This document shows positions 1 to 7,759 of a stretch of DNA of 43,844 nt, in pieces (within the stretch, counting starts at the first letter, position 1; every line of letters starts with the position of its first letter). A program made the position numbers and the translations under genes. Source of the DNA: Candidatus Poribacteria bacterium (GTDB taxonomy: Bacteria > Poribacteria > WGA-4E > WGA-3G); assembly GCA_022826805.1 (NCBI GenBank), contig JAJDUH010000043.1:1-43844 (forward strand). Reading direction: 5' to 3'. A model generated the notes under the pieces. It was given only the letters and a program-made list of their open reading frames with translations, did not search any database and was not told the origin of the DNA.

Positions 1-62
1 GCCTCAAGAACAACTCGGCCTTTAAACTCGGGGGTGAAGGTTCTTCGTTTTCGTTTCGCCAT
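1..62 (-). CDS. IS3-family transposase OrfA, N-terminal fragment
   Basis: Only the first 20 codons are inside the window. They read MAKRKRRTFTPEFKGRVVLE, which is the characteristic start of the IS3/IS911 OrfA helix-turn-helix protein that binds the terminal repeats. The ATG at 62-60 is preceded by GAAAGGAG at a normal distance. A TATAAT box lies on the minus strand at 93-88, a plausible -10 element for the transposase gene. The gene is truncated by the window edge. Whether a frameshifted OrfB follows, as is usual in the family, cannot be seen. Confidence 0.8.
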   Translation of the reverse strand, partial: MAKRKRRTFTPEFKGRVVLE

Positions 63-87
63 CGGGGTCTCCTTTCAAGTCGTAGAT

Positions 88-93
88 ATTATA
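88..93 (-). promoter_or_regulatory. -10 element of the IS3-family transposase promoter
   Basis: A perfect TATAAT on the minus strand sits 25 bases upstream of the transposase ATG and just inside the terminal repeat. No convincing -35 hexamer is visible at 17 bases, so only the -10 box is called. Confidence 0.45.
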
Positions 94-197
94 CCACAAT
101 CTTGGTTTAGGGAGTGGCCCGAATTTAGGGGGGCAGTACAATATGGGATCGAAGAACGGAATCCTCTGGATAAAGTAGATGGTTCTTGATATTTACC

Positions 198-213
198 GCT
201 CAACCCAACCTAC
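198..213 (-). repeat. Half copy of the GTAGGTTGGGT palindromic element
   Basis: On the minus strand this reads GTAGGTTGGGTTGAGC, the left arm of the element that is complete at 13058, 15383, 18710 and 36771. The right arm is missing. Next to it (about 217-249) is a degenerate copy of the sequence unit ending in GATTCAGAC that accompanies the complete elements elsewhere in the window. Confidence 0.6.
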
Positions 214-266
214 GTCGCTGTGAAATCTGTGTAATCGGTGATTCAGACGATTAGTTTAAAGAAAAA

Positions 267-292
267 AGGCGCGGTTGGGAAACCGCGCCTAC
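267..292 (-). repeat. GTAG-headed palindrome (REP-like)
   Basis: The minus strand reads GTAG followed by a near-perfect hairpin with arms GCGCGGTT and AACCGCGC. A second copy lies 12 bases further on (304-327). The pair sits just downstream of the permease stop codon and may also act as a transcript end. Confidence 0.7.
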
Positions 293-303
293 AGGGTCGT
301 TGA

Positions 304-327
304 GTGCGGTTGGGAAACCGCGCCTAC
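304..327 (-). repeat. GTAG-headed palindrome (REP-like), second copy
   Basis: Same hairpin and same orientation as the copy at 267-292, with one changed base pair at the foot of the stem. It lies 23 bases beyond the stop codon of the permease gene. Confidence 0.7.
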
Positions 328-350
328 AAGGTTATGGAATAATTCTATTT

Positions 351-1652
351 TTACTCTTTACGTAATGCCACAACCGGTGGGAGGGCAGCAGCTTTTATAG
401 CAGGGTACATACCGAAGAAGATACCAATCGCCGCGGAGAATGATACCGAAATCATAACCCACTGCATGGAGATAACCGAGGGCCATTCGGGCACGATTTT
501 AGCGATTTTGACGGCGAGCATCGCCATCCCTTCACCAGCAAAGACGCCTAATCCAATACCGATTGCCCCACCGACACCGCACATTATGATCGCTTCTATT
601 AGAAACTGTGCCATAATATCCAGCGGTTTTGCACCGAGCGCTTTTCGTAACCCGATCTCGCGCGTCCGCTCACTCACAGCGACCAACATCATATTCATGA
701 TGCCAATCCCGCCAACGAGAAGTGAGAATCCGGCGATACTCCCCAAGGCGATTTTGATCATTTTACTAATCTTCTGTAACTGTTCCATGCCGGCGCGCAT
801 CTCGAAGATTCTGACGAATTCATCTTGGTTTCTGTGCCGTTTTCGGATGACGGTCTTCACCTCTTCGATCGCTTTCGGAACAACGTCAACACTATTCGCG
901 AAGACCATGATGTTCCGCACTTTATCGTCACCGGTGAAACGTTCTTGTACAGTTGATACAGGGATGAAAGCGAGATTATCGTAGCTCCAGCCAAACTGGA
1001 AACTTGTACCTCTATGCATGAGTGTGCCGACCACAGTGAAACGTTCGGTTAACCGATCCCGCCGCCTTCTGCCCCACTGATCGTAATATCGGACATCTCT
1101 TGCGATTTTAATTTCTTGTCCTAAGGGTGAATTATTGCCAAATAGCTCGAATGCGAGTTCGTCTCCGAGCACACAGATTTTTGTGGCGTGTTGAACGTCT
1201 TCATCTGTAATGAAGCGTCCCTCTTTAAGGTCCCAATCCATTGCGGTTGTATAGGTAGCATCTACCCCGTTATAGCCTGCGCGAGCTTCAGTACCACCGG
1301 GACCCTGAAACAGTACACCTCGCCAATCTGCAATTCTCGGTGTAACAGCACTCACCGATGGACATTCTGCCTCGATTGCCCGGACATCTTCATATTCCAT
1401 ATATTCGTTGCTACGAATACGAACCCACCTGTTATTTTCTCTTTTGTAGGATGTTTGATACAGTGTGATTCGGGTTGCACCACCCATTTTCTGTGCGTCT
1501 TGAATCACGATTTCCTTAGCCCCATCGCCGATGGCTATCATTGCCAGGACCGCCGCGATACCGATGATAATTCCTAACATTGTTAGTAACGAACGCATCT
1601 TATTCGCACGCATCGCCGCGATCCCAATAGACAGTCCTTCAACTAAACGCAT
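351..1652 (-). CDS. MacB/FtsX-type ABC transporter permease
   Basis: Encodes 433 residues with the layout of the MacB/LolCE-like permeases. There is an N-terminal membrane helix at about residues 22-42, a long extracytoplasmic MacB-type core domain, and then three C-terminal helices of the FtsX domain. Family hallmarks are SERTREIGLRKALGAK after the second helix and YPAIKAAALPPVVALRKE at the very end. Such permeases work with a cytoplasmic ATPase and often a periplasmic adaptor to move lipids, peptides or signals across the envelope. Neither partner is in the window, and the upstream neighbour is an unrelated hydrolase, so the substrate is unknown. The ATG at 1652 is chosen because TTAGGAGGAACC stands directly before it; a start at 1706 would lack this site. 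Confidence 0.9.
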   Translation of the reverse strand: MRLVEGLSIGIAAMRANKMRSLLTMLGIIIGIAAVLAMIAIGDGAKEIVIQDAQKMGGATRITLYQTSYKRENNRWVRIRSNEYMEYEDVRAIEAECPSVSAVTPRIADWRGVLFQGPGGTEARAGYNGVDATYTTAMDWDLKEGRFITDEDVQHATKICVLGDELAFELFGNNSPLGQEIKIARDVRYYDQWGRRRRDRLTERFTVVGTLMHRGTSFQFGWSYDNLAFIPVSTVQERFTGDDKVRNIMVFANSVDVVPKAIEEVKTVIRKRHRNQDEFVRIFEMRAGMEQLQKISKMIKIALGSIAGFSLLVGGIGIMNMMLVAVSERTREIGLRKALGAKPLDIMAQFLIEAIIMCGVGGAIGIGLGVFAGEGMAMLAVKIAKIVPEWPSVISMQWVMISVSFSAAIGIFFGMYPAIKAAALPPVVALRKE

Positions 1653-1801
1653 GGTTCCTCCTAAGGGTTTTTGCGTGTCTATTGGTGTGTTTTTTTGATA
1701 CATCATTGAAGGTATCAGAAACGTTTGACGCGATTAACGCAAATAGGTTTAATTAGTTTCACTTGAATGATGGATTGAAATAAATAAAAGCTTATTTCTG
1801 G

Positions 1802-1815
1802 GTAGGTTGGGTTGG
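1802..1815 (+). repeat. Half copy of the GTAGGTTGGGT palindromic element
   Basis: Reads GTAGGTTGGGTTGG on the plus strand without the complementary arm. A GATTCAGAC unit follows at 1832-1840. It lies in the gap between the permease and nitrilase genes. Confidence 0.5.
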
Positions 1816-1853
1816 ATGGAGACAGCACATTGGCGATTCAGACAATACAGCGG

Positions 1854-2678
1854 TCATGGCAAACGATCAACCGTTTTCTTATAACGGGCTTCCATCTCAG
1901 GTCCTTGCGCCTGCAAATATTCCCGTTCCGAACGGCGTGCCGCCTCGGTTGAAGGTGGGATAGGAATGTCAATACATGCCGTGCTAATCTGATCGTTGCC
2001 CCATTTGTACGCAACGATTTCACCTTTGCTAATGATCAGATTCATACCGACGTTGGCTTCTACAATCGGCACGCCATTTTCGCGTGCTCTGGCAAGCACG
2101 GTGTGATTCTGCGATTTGCCTTTTGAGCCATAGGATGGGATGAGGAGGAACTGCGCGCCGTCTAAAACAAGCGTGCGCGCAATCAACGGATTCCACCGGT
2201 CGTTACAGATTAAGATGCCAGCACGTCCGAAAGGTGTGTCAAACGCTCGGATTGTCTCACCGATGCAATTGAAGTTCCACGACGGGTGCGTGCCTTCGGC
2301 GAACTGCGTTTTATGGTAGGTGCCGCAGATCTCGCCGTTCTCGTCAATAAACACGGCGGAATTGTAGACAGAGGTGCCACACCGTTCGGCGAAACCGAAA
2401 CAGAGACAGGTTTTAAGCTGCTTCGCAAGGCGGCGAAATCGTTGGATATACGCACCATCAAGCGGCTCTGCAATGTCGAGCATCGCCTCTGGTATGGCTC
2501 TGCCTTCGATGACATCCATGACGACATAGCCTTCCAGTACACCCTCGGTCGCCAGAATCAACTGTGGCGTATCCTTGGCGGCTTCAACGAAGAAAGCCTC
2601 CAGCTTTTCAGCATTGGAGGCTTTATCCCATTTGGTAGGTTTTAACGAAATTGCGGATACATTAACGGAGCGATACAT
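1854..2678 (-). CDS. Carbon-nitrogen hydrolase (nitrilase superfamily)
   Basis: Encodes 274 residues, normal for the nitrilase/amidase superfamily. The Glu-Lys-Cys catalytic triad is visible: E45 in ATEG, K123 in YHKTQF and C158 in ILICNDRW, each in its expected family context. There is no signal peptide, so the enzyme should be cytoplasmic and hydrolyse a non-peptide C-N bond in an amide, carbamoyl or nitrile. The substrate cannot be told from the sequence. The ATG at 2678 has GAGAGG at a suitable distance. The gene is followed by the permease 201 bases downstream and preceded by a 168-base gap holding three palindromes in a row, so it is probably its own unit. Confidence 0.88.
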   Translation of the reverse strand: MYRSVNVSAISLKPTKWDKASNAEKLEAFFVEAAKDTPQLILATEGVLEGYVVMDVIEGRAIPEAMLDIAEPLDGAYIQRFRRLAKQLKTCLCFGFAERCGTSVYNSAVFIDENGEICGTYHKTQFAEGTHPSWNFNCIGETIRAFDTPFGRAGILICNDRWNPLIARTLVLDGAQFLLIPSYGSKGKSQNHTVLARARENGVPIVEANVGMNLIISKGEIVAYKWGNDQISTACIDIPIPPSTEAARRSEREYLQAQGPEMEARYKKTVDRLP

Positions 2679-2698
2679 ACTGTGCCTCTCGCTCTATT

Positions 2699-2725
2699 GT
2701 AGGTGAGGTTGCCCAGCCTCACCTA
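2699..2725 (+). repeat. GTAG-headed palindrome, first of a tandem triplet
   Basis: GTAGGTGAGGTTGCCCAGCC and the following bases form a hairpin with arms AGGTGAGG and CCTCACCT. Two related hairpins follow at 2742 and 2805 in the same gap between genes. Confidence 0.7.
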
Positions 2726-2741
2726 TGCTTTTTTCTTTACT

Positions 2742-2765
2742 GTAGACGAGGTTTCTAACCTCGCT
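2742..2765 (+). repeat. GTAG-headed palindrome, second of a tandem triplet
   Basis: GTAG followed by arms CGAGGTT and AACCTCG. Same orientation and a similar pyrimidine-rich leader as its two neighbours. Confidence 0.65.
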
Positions 2766-2804
2766 AACGGAGAATGAACTGTCTATTGCGCCTTTCTCTC
2801 TACT

Positions 2805-2828
2805 GTAGGCGAGGTTTCTAACCTCGCC
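2805..2828 (+). repeat. GTAG-headed palindrome, third of a tandem triplet
   Basis: GTAGGCGAGGTTTCTAACCT and the following bases form arms GGCGAGGTT and AACCTCGCC. It lies 19 bases downstream of the stop codon of the prenyltransferase-repeat gene. Confidence 0.7.
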
Positions 2829-2846
2829 GAGAAGGAATAAGCTTTC

Positions 2847-3953
2847 CTATTTCGCGTAAGCCGTATCAAGACCAAGAATCACATAAGCCGTCACGAGTCT
2901 CGGATCTGCTTCCATCCAACGACTCTCTTCATTCACCCAGAATCCATCGGGTGTCTGCAGTTCGATCATCTTTTCAGCGAATTCCCGGTACCAATCGTGT
3001 GAGACACCTTTCGCGTCTACAAACATGTCGTCGCCATAAAGTCTGAGTGCCTTCGCCATTGTGTGATAGTTGTAGTATAGACCCTGTGAACCCATACCGT
3101 AGTTTTCTTCAAGCGTGAAATGTTCCTTTATCCACTTGAAGGCAGCTTGAACGCGTTCATCGTCCTTATCAACATTGGCGTAGATAAAACTCAACAACCC
3201 GGCGTAGGTCATGCTCGCATAAGAGCGCGGGCTCCCCGCGGCATCCGTGCCGGCTTTGCTTTCACCGTCAGGCGAGTAGATGAAACCGCCATCATTGCCC
3301 GACCACGATTGATCGTTGCTCTCGCTCCGATTCTGTGTGCGTTCCAGGAATTTAACTGCCTTGTTCCAAACCTCCTGATCATCGGAACCGCTCTCCTTGA
3401 GTGCCTGGATAGCGATGTTCAGGTTGGATAAATCCTTCACGTCTTGACGGCTGCCGTAGCCGATCCCGCCATAATAGACGCTCTCCTCGTCTGTGACCTG
3501 CAGACCCTTCAAGAAGCCTTGCGCCTTTTCAATAACGTCAGCATACGCTGGATTGCCGGTTGACGAGAGTGCCATCACCGAGATAGAGGTATTGTAATTC
3601 GGGAGTGCAGGTTGCATCTCAATATTATAGATAGCACCGTTCGGCTGCTGCATATTGACCAGCACCTGAAGGCCTTTTTGGATGAATGGATGCTCTGCTT
3701 CTGGATATTTGTTTTCTGGGTGTCGTAGAAAGGCAGTGAGCACGAGCGCGGTTATACCTGGATGGTTCGCAAACAGTCCATCTTCACCTTGTTGTCCCTT
3801 TAGCCATTCCAAGCCTTTGTCTATACTCGCGACGACCTGCCCATTCAATTCCGCGTATGCCGATGCGTCTGTTCCGTGACTATCCGCTATACCGCTCTGT
3901 ACAACAGCAAACACGAGGAACAGTGCCAATATAAGTCCGTATTGTGTTTTCAT
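2847..3953 (-). CDS. Secreted prenyltransferase/squalene-oxidase repeat protein
   Basis: Encodes 368 residues. A signal peptide covers about residues 1-24 (MKTQYGLILALFLVFAVVQS, then GIADSHG). The mature part consists of repeated alpha-helical units with QQ.G/GGIGYG/GGFIYS-type turns. Examples are KGLEWLKGQQGEDGLF, QVLVNMQQPNGAIYN, the GGIGYG turn and IELQTPDGFW. This is the alpha/alpha-toroid pattern of the prenyltransferase and squalene cyclase repeat family. Secreted versions are common in Planctomycetes-like genomes and have no known enzymatic role, and no DXDD cyclase motif is evident here. The start at 3953 is preferred over 4010 because GGAGAGG precedes it and a clean signal peptide follows. 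Confidence 0.82.
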   Translation of the reverse strand: MKTQYGLILALFLVFAVVQSGIADSHGTDASAYAELNGQVVASIDKGLEWLKGQQGEDGLFANHPGITALVLTAFLRHPENKYPEAEHPFIQKGLQVLVNMQQPNGAIYNIEMQPALPNYNTSISVMALSSTGNPAYADVIEKAQGFLKGLQVTDEESVYYGGIGYGSRQDVKDLSNLNIAIQALKESGSDDQEVWNKAVKFLERTQNRSESNDQSWSGNDGGFIYSPDGESKAGTDAAGSPRSYASMTYAGLLSFIYANVDKDDERVQAAFKWIKEHFTLEENYGMGSQGLYYNYHTMAKALRLYGDDMFVDAKGVSHDWYREFAEKMIELQTPDGFWVNEESRWMEADPRLVTAYVILGLDTAYAK

Positions 3954-4130
3954 TTTTCCTCTCCGTCTCGACAGATTTGTTTGTGTCGTACATAGCAAAT
4001 ACAATGCCAATCCGAAAAGCCAGTTATTGTCCTAATTCAGGTGAATTTAAGGGCAAATTACGTCAAAAAATGAACACTGCTGTCCAGAATTTGAACAATT
4101 TGTTTTAGCTTACATTTTCCGACTCATAAC

Positions 4131-5165
4131 CTACAACTTCACCGTCTCCCTGCTATCCGCAGACTGCATCGCCGCATCGTAGACCTGCATCAGTTTACGA
4201 ATCTCCTCAGGCTTAACGGCGAGTTCCGCGTCCTTATTTAGCACATCAGCGATATTCTGATAATAAGACTTCCATGTCGTCTGAACACTTTCGATAACGA
4301 GTTCACGACTCTCACCACCGGCTTCCGTCCAGACCTTAGCATAATTGGCGGGATCTTGTTCAGCTGCATCAATATTACCGGCGACCATAGGTCCCTCCTG
4401 CGGGTCCAAACCGGTTTTAACCAACCCGCCGAGATCCCCGACAATATACCATCTCGGTTTTTCCGCTTTGGCGAGATTACCGATTTCAATCTGGTATCGC
4501 ACATCGTTTTCGAACTTAATGATGAGATTGGCGTAGTTGCCGATATCGATGTCCCATGTTGAGCCGTAATGAATATCACAGAACACGGATGCAACGGGGA
4601 CCGTTACGAGTTGCAGTGCTTGATCAACGAAGTGTGCGGGCCAATCGTAAAGGATACCACCGCTCTGGCTCTTAACGCCACGCCAACCGCGAGGTGGTCC
4701 GTAACGCATAATCGCTACCTGATAGAGGTAAGGCGTTCCGAGCAAACCTTCATCAATAATCTTTCTGATGGTGTTGTAATCCCAGTCCCATCTGCGGTTG
4801 TGGAAGACGCTCAGTAAGACGTTGTTCCGCTGACTCGCCGCAATCATAGCGTCCGCTTCGGCGGTGTTCATTGCCATGATTTTGTCTGTCACAACGTGCT
4901 TACCGGCATCCATTGCTTGGATAGCAAGATCGGCGTGGGTGTCGTGTGGTGTGGCTAACACAACAAGGTCAACCGCATCGTCAGCGATAACTTCGTCAAT
5001 CGTTTGGTACATCCGTACATTTGGATACGCCTCACGCGCTGCTGCACGCCGTTCAGCATCCCGCGTTGCGATCGCATAAAGATTCAGTCCATCCGCCAAG
5101 CCGACGAGATAGGTGTGAAAAGCGCGTCCGGCGTATCCGTAACCAATAACGGCAGTATTTACCAT
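4131..5165 (-). CDS. Gfo/Idh/MocA family NAD(P)-dependent oxidoreductase
   Basis: Encodes 344 residues. The N-terminal Rossmann domain has the dinucleotide motif G8-Y-G10-Y-A-G13. The family Glu-Lys-Pro motif appears as D94-K95-I96, keeping the lysine but replacing the other two residues. The C-terminal substrate domain contains GGILYDWPAHFVDQAL, where H178 corresponds to the usual catalytic histidine region. Members oxidise or reduce sugars, inositols or related alcohols using NAD(P). With a mandelate-racemase-like enzyme nearby, a role in sugar-acid or polyol breakdown is plausible but not shown. The only in-frame start is the ATG at 5165; an AGGAGG lies 15 bases before it, rather far for efficient initiation. 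Confidence 0.9.
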   Translation of the reverse strand: MVNTAVIGYGYAGRAFHTYLVGLADGLNLYAIATRDAERRAAAREAYPNVRMYQTIDEVIADDAVDLVVLATPHDTHADLAIQAMDAGKHVVTDKIMAMNTAEADAMIAASQRNNVLLSVFHNRRWDWDYNTIRKIIDEGLLGTPYLYQVAIMRYGPPRGWRGVKSQSGGILYDWPAHFVDQALQLVTVPVASVFCDIHYGSTWDIDIGNYANLIIKFENDVRYQIEIGNLAKAEKPRWYIVGDLGGLVKTGLDPQEGPMVAGNIDAAEQDPANYAKVWTEAGGESRELVIESVQTTWKSYYQNIADVLNKDAELAVKPEEIRKLMQVYDAAMQSADSRETVKL

Positions 5166-5239
5166 TTTTTAAACTATTAGCCTCCTGGTCCCGTTTCGTC
5201 CGTTGTCCGAAACGGGATAAACTGTGTTAGGGTATAAAC

Positions 5240-5341
5240 GTAGGTTGGGTTGAGGGGAAAAGATAAATATCCATTTCATTTGTACTCGGAGTTTTGTTTT
5301 TCGATGCCCGATTCGTATAGATGACTATAGCGAAACCCAAC
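5240..5341 (+). repeat. GTAGGTTGGGT palindrome split by about 70 bases
   Basis: The left arm GTAGGTTGGGTTGAG is at 5240-5254 and the right arm AGCGAAACCCAAC at 5329-5341. In complete copies only a few bases separate them. The roughly 74 bases between are AT-rich and contain no recognisable gene, so this looks like an element opened by an insertion. Confidence 0.5.
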
Positions 5342-5363
5342 AATTCAAACTCGCGTTCCTTTA

Positions 5364-6170
5364 TCATTTGTGAATTTTTTGATCGTTCAAAGTCCAATCG
5401 TAATTCAAGTAGTTGAGCTTAACATCCGTTGATGTCAAGTATTCTGCGTCTTCGGGAGGTAGGTAATCGGCGAGAAAATCTTCTGTGCCATCATAGCCCA
5501 TCTTGAAATCATCTTTATACCACTTGAAAATCTTTGAAAGATAGACGCGGCGTTTCGCACGATCAATCCGAACCTGCTCAGGATTCCGAATAAAGTTGAG
5601 CGTCGCAGTCTCAAGACGCTCCTCAAGCGTCTCGGCAGTGTAAGCGCGGTTCCACAAAGGCGGGCAACTGAATGAAGCACACACAATCACAAAGTGAACC
5701 CGTGGATCCGGGTATTCTTCGCGGAGGATACCGTGTTCAATTTCATTGAGCGTATAAGTCTTACCCGCAGCTTGGAACTTAAGGCGAGAGAAAAAGCCGT
5801 TGAAAAGCTTGACCTTTCGCACACTGGTTGTCGGGTAGTTGTCGATAACGCCTTTCATGACGAGGGCGTTGTAGGCGTTAATCCAAAATGTTAGCTGTTC
5901 GTTATACGACCATTCCGTAGGGTTCGCCGCAGCCAATAGATCCAAATACGCCTCGAATTTCTCTGGGTGCGCCTTCAGTTGCGTATAGTTAACCCATCCG
6001 TTTTCGTTGACGTGTTCCTGCAAAACCTGATCAAACAGATCGTGGGAGAACGCAGTGCCTTCCACAGGTGCCTGCGTTCGCGAATCCGCTTCAACACGAT
6101 AATGGTAGAGAAAAAGGACGCTGCATACGGATAAGAGTAAGAGACATCCAATTAAAATATGTTTTTTCAT
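5364..6170 (-). CDS. DUF547 domain protein, exported
   Basis: Encodes 268 residues. An N-terminal hydrophobic signal or anchor segment (residues about 3-24) is followed by a DUF547 domain from about residue 45 to 230. Family landmarks are GWVNYTQLKAHPEKF, EQLTFWINAYNALVMKGV, RVHFVIVCASFSCPPL and LSKIFKWYKDDF. The ordered Cys, His and Asn residues suggest a cysteine-peptidase-like fold, but no activity is established for the family. It probably acts in the periplasm. The ATG at 6170 is chosen; an alternative GTG at 6191 would add seven residues ahead of the signal sequence and has no better ribosome binding site. The upstream gap contains two palindromes (6246 and 6364). Confidence 0.85.
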   Translation of the reverse strand: MKKHILIGCLLLLSVCSVLFLYHYRVEADSRTQAPVEGTAFSHDLFDQVLQEHVNENGWVNYTQLKAHPEKFEAYLDLLAAANPTEWSYNEQLTFWINAYNALVMKGVIDNYPTTSVRKVKLFNGFFSRLKFQAAGKTYTLNEIEHGILREEYPDPRVHFVIVCASFSCPPLWNRAYTAETLEERLETATLNFIRNPEQVRIDRAKRRVYLSKIFKWYKDDFKMGYDGTEDFLADYLPPEDAEYLTSTDVKLNYLNYDWTLNDQKIHK

Positions 6171-6245
6171 ACGAAAAATCTTTTGTACCACAATCTTTAT
6201 GAAGTTTCAGAATTTAATTCGGTAATGCATCAGCAGCCTCTTATG

Positions 6246-6267
6246 GTAGGAGCGAGCTGTGCTCGCG
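6246..6267 (+). repeat. GTAG-headed palindrome
   Basis: GTAGGAGCGAGCTGTGCTCG and the following bases form arms GCGAGC and GCTCGC. It is located upstream of the DUF547 gene. Confidence 0.6.
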
Positions 6268-6363
6268 ATCTCTAACGATTCTGGTCGTACACAATTACCG
6301 AAATATTTATTTAATCTTCATTTAGATTGTGTTCTTTTCGGTATACGGATTATTGTGTTTTCC

Positions 6364-6387
6364 CGCAAACTAACAGTTTACGGTACG
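6364..6387 (-). repeat. CAAACTAACAGTTTG-type palindrome
   Basis: Arms CAAACT and AGTTTA around AAC. The same element, in a longer double form, is at 33972-34026. Confidence 0.55.
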
Positions 6388-6399
6388 AAAAATCTATCC

Positions 6400-7479
6400 T
6401 CACGCATATTGCTCCAAAACATCCCGATCAATCTCAATTCCCAAACCCGGTGCCTGGGGAACGTCAACATATCCGTCAACGGCGCGTATCGGGTCCTGTG
6501 CCAACGCCGTCCGAAGCCGATTCTCTGTCATATCAAACTCCAACAGCGATGGGATCGGATTGAGTGCTTGTGGCGCATCAGGGAGCGTGGCTTGCCAGTG
6601 GAGGGTTGCAGCGAGACGGATACTACCGCCCCACATGTGTGGTAGCACTCGGACGTAGTTTGCACTCGCCATCGCAGCGATCTTTCGACACTCCGTAAAA
6701 CCACCAGCGATACTCACATCGGGTTGCACAATATCCAATCCGCGTTGCTGTATCAGGTCACGGAACGCCCAGCGTCCTTTCAACGCCTCACCGCCAGCAA
6801 TCCTAACCTTCAAGGCGTGTCGGATCTCCCGATAGCCTTCCACATCGTCACTCGTAATCGGTTCCTCGTACCAGAAGAGGTCATTATCTAAAATCTTCTG
6901 TCCGACGTCAATCGCAGTCCCGACATCGTAGCCACAATTCGCATCGACAGCAAAGAGGGTCCCGTCGCCAATCGCACGACGTACGGCAGCGACGTTCTTC
7001 ACATCGTAAGCCTCGCCGAACCCAATCTTCATCTTGACGGCGGGGAACCCTGCATCCACGTACCCTTTCGCCTCATCCATCAATGCCTGGGTGATGTCAG
7101 GTTTATCTTTCTTGAAAAGTCCACTTGCATAAGCCGGTATCTTGGTGCGGAACGCTCCGCCGAGGAGTTGATAGATCGGCATATCCAACGCTTTGCCCAT
7201 GATGTCCCACAGGGCAATGTCAACACCGCTTAGGGCGCCAATATCTCCGCGCATCGCCTCCCAGATTCGTTCCGTCTCAAAAGGCGATTGCCCAATCAGA
7301 TGCGATTCAACTGCTGAGGCAGACGGGACACTTACACCTTCACCCCAACCCGTTATCCCCGCATCTGTGCGAATTTCGATAACAACAGCGGTGCGCGTTC
7401 CCGTCCAGCCGCGTGAATTCGCAAAGGGTTCAATGAGCGGATAGCGTAAGTTGTAAGTTTTAACATCAGTAATTTTCAT
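6400..7479 (-). CDS. Mandelate racemase/muconate lactonizing enzyme family protein (enolase superfamily)
   Basis: Encodes 359 residues with a capping domain (about 1-125) and a TIM barrel. Catalytic residues of the superfamily are visible: the K149-M-K151 pair in VKMKIG, metal ligands D179 in DANCGYD, E205/E206 in WYEEP and E231 in AGGEAL, then D254 in QPDVSIAGG and H281 in VLPHMWGG. The KxK pair plus the His on the far side of the barrel suggests a dehydratase or racemase of acid sugars or similar carboxylates rather than a cycloisomerase. The exact substrate is unknown. It has no signal peptide. The start at 7479 lacks a strong ribosome binding site but agrees with the usual N-terminus (MKITDVKTYNLRYPL). 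Confidence 0.88.
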   Translation of the reverse strand: MKITDVKTYNLRYPLIEPFANSRGWTGTRTAVVIEIRTDAGITGWGEGVSVPSASAVESHLIGQSPFETERIWEAMRGDIGALSGVDIALWDIMGKALDMPIYQLLGGAFRTKIPAYASGLFKKDKPDITQALMDEAKGYVDAGFPAVKMKIGFGEAYDVKNVAAVRRAIGDGTLFAVDANCGYDVGTAIDVGQKILDNDLFWYEEPITSDDVEGYREIRHALKVRIAGGEALKGRWAFRDLIQQRGLDIVQPDVSIAGGFTECRKIAAMASANYVRVLPHMWGGSIRLAATLHWQATLPDAPQALNPIPSLLEFDMTENRLRTALAQDPIRAVDGYVDVPQAPGLGIEIDRDVLEQYA

Positions 7480-7591
7480 AATTTTGGCATTTTTAATGCG
7501 ATTCTAAACCACACATCCTATTGTATGAGGACTCACAGTTCATTCCATTCTATCACATCTTCATATTTTTTCAGAAAAAAATAGACATATC

Positions 7592-7615
7592 GGTGCGTTT
7601 GGAAACCGCACCTAC
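7592..7615 (-). repeat. GTAG-headed palindrome, inverted partner of 7626-7649
   Basis: The minus strand reads GTAGGTGCGGTTTCCAAACG and continues to GCACC, forming a hairpin. It is in opposite orientation to the next element 11 bases away, an arrangement like that of bipartite REP clusters. Confidence 0.65.
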
Positions 7616-7625
7616 CTTACAAGTG

Positions 7626-7649
7626 GTAGGCGAGGTTTGTAACCTCGCC
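7626..7649 (+). repeat. GTAG-headed palindrome
   Basis: GTAGGCGAGGTTTGTAACCT and the following bases form arms GGCGAGGTT and AACCTCGCC. It differs by one base from the copy at 2805-2828. It forms a head-to-head pair with 7592-7615 downstream of the restriction-modification gene. Confidence 0.7.
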
Positions 7650-7759
7650 GAGGCAGAGTATCAAAGTAATTCTGAAATCCACCATAAATAGCCCTGAGAA
7701 AAAAGTGGACACCGGAATATAATGTTGGGCGAGGATGGCTTCGGCTTTGTGCTTCGCCT

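Larger units (their letters stand above)
1..140 (-). mobile_element. Left end of an IS3-family insertion sequence (partial)
   Basis: Read on the minus strand, the segment starts at position 140 with TGTACTGCCCCCC, the kind of terminal inverted repeat found in IS3-family elements. About 80 bases further in comes a transposase start codon with a good ribosome binding site. The rest of the element lies beyond position 1, so its other end, target duplication and completeness cannot be judged. It sits downstream of the permease gene and does not interrupt it. Confidence 0.75.

Noticed and set aside
466..984. Open frame on the plus strand inside the permease gene
   Set aside because: It is antisense to well-conserved permease codons, has no ribosome binding site and resembles no protein; the same holds for the other long antisense frames, such as those at 2286-2645 and 32020-32580.
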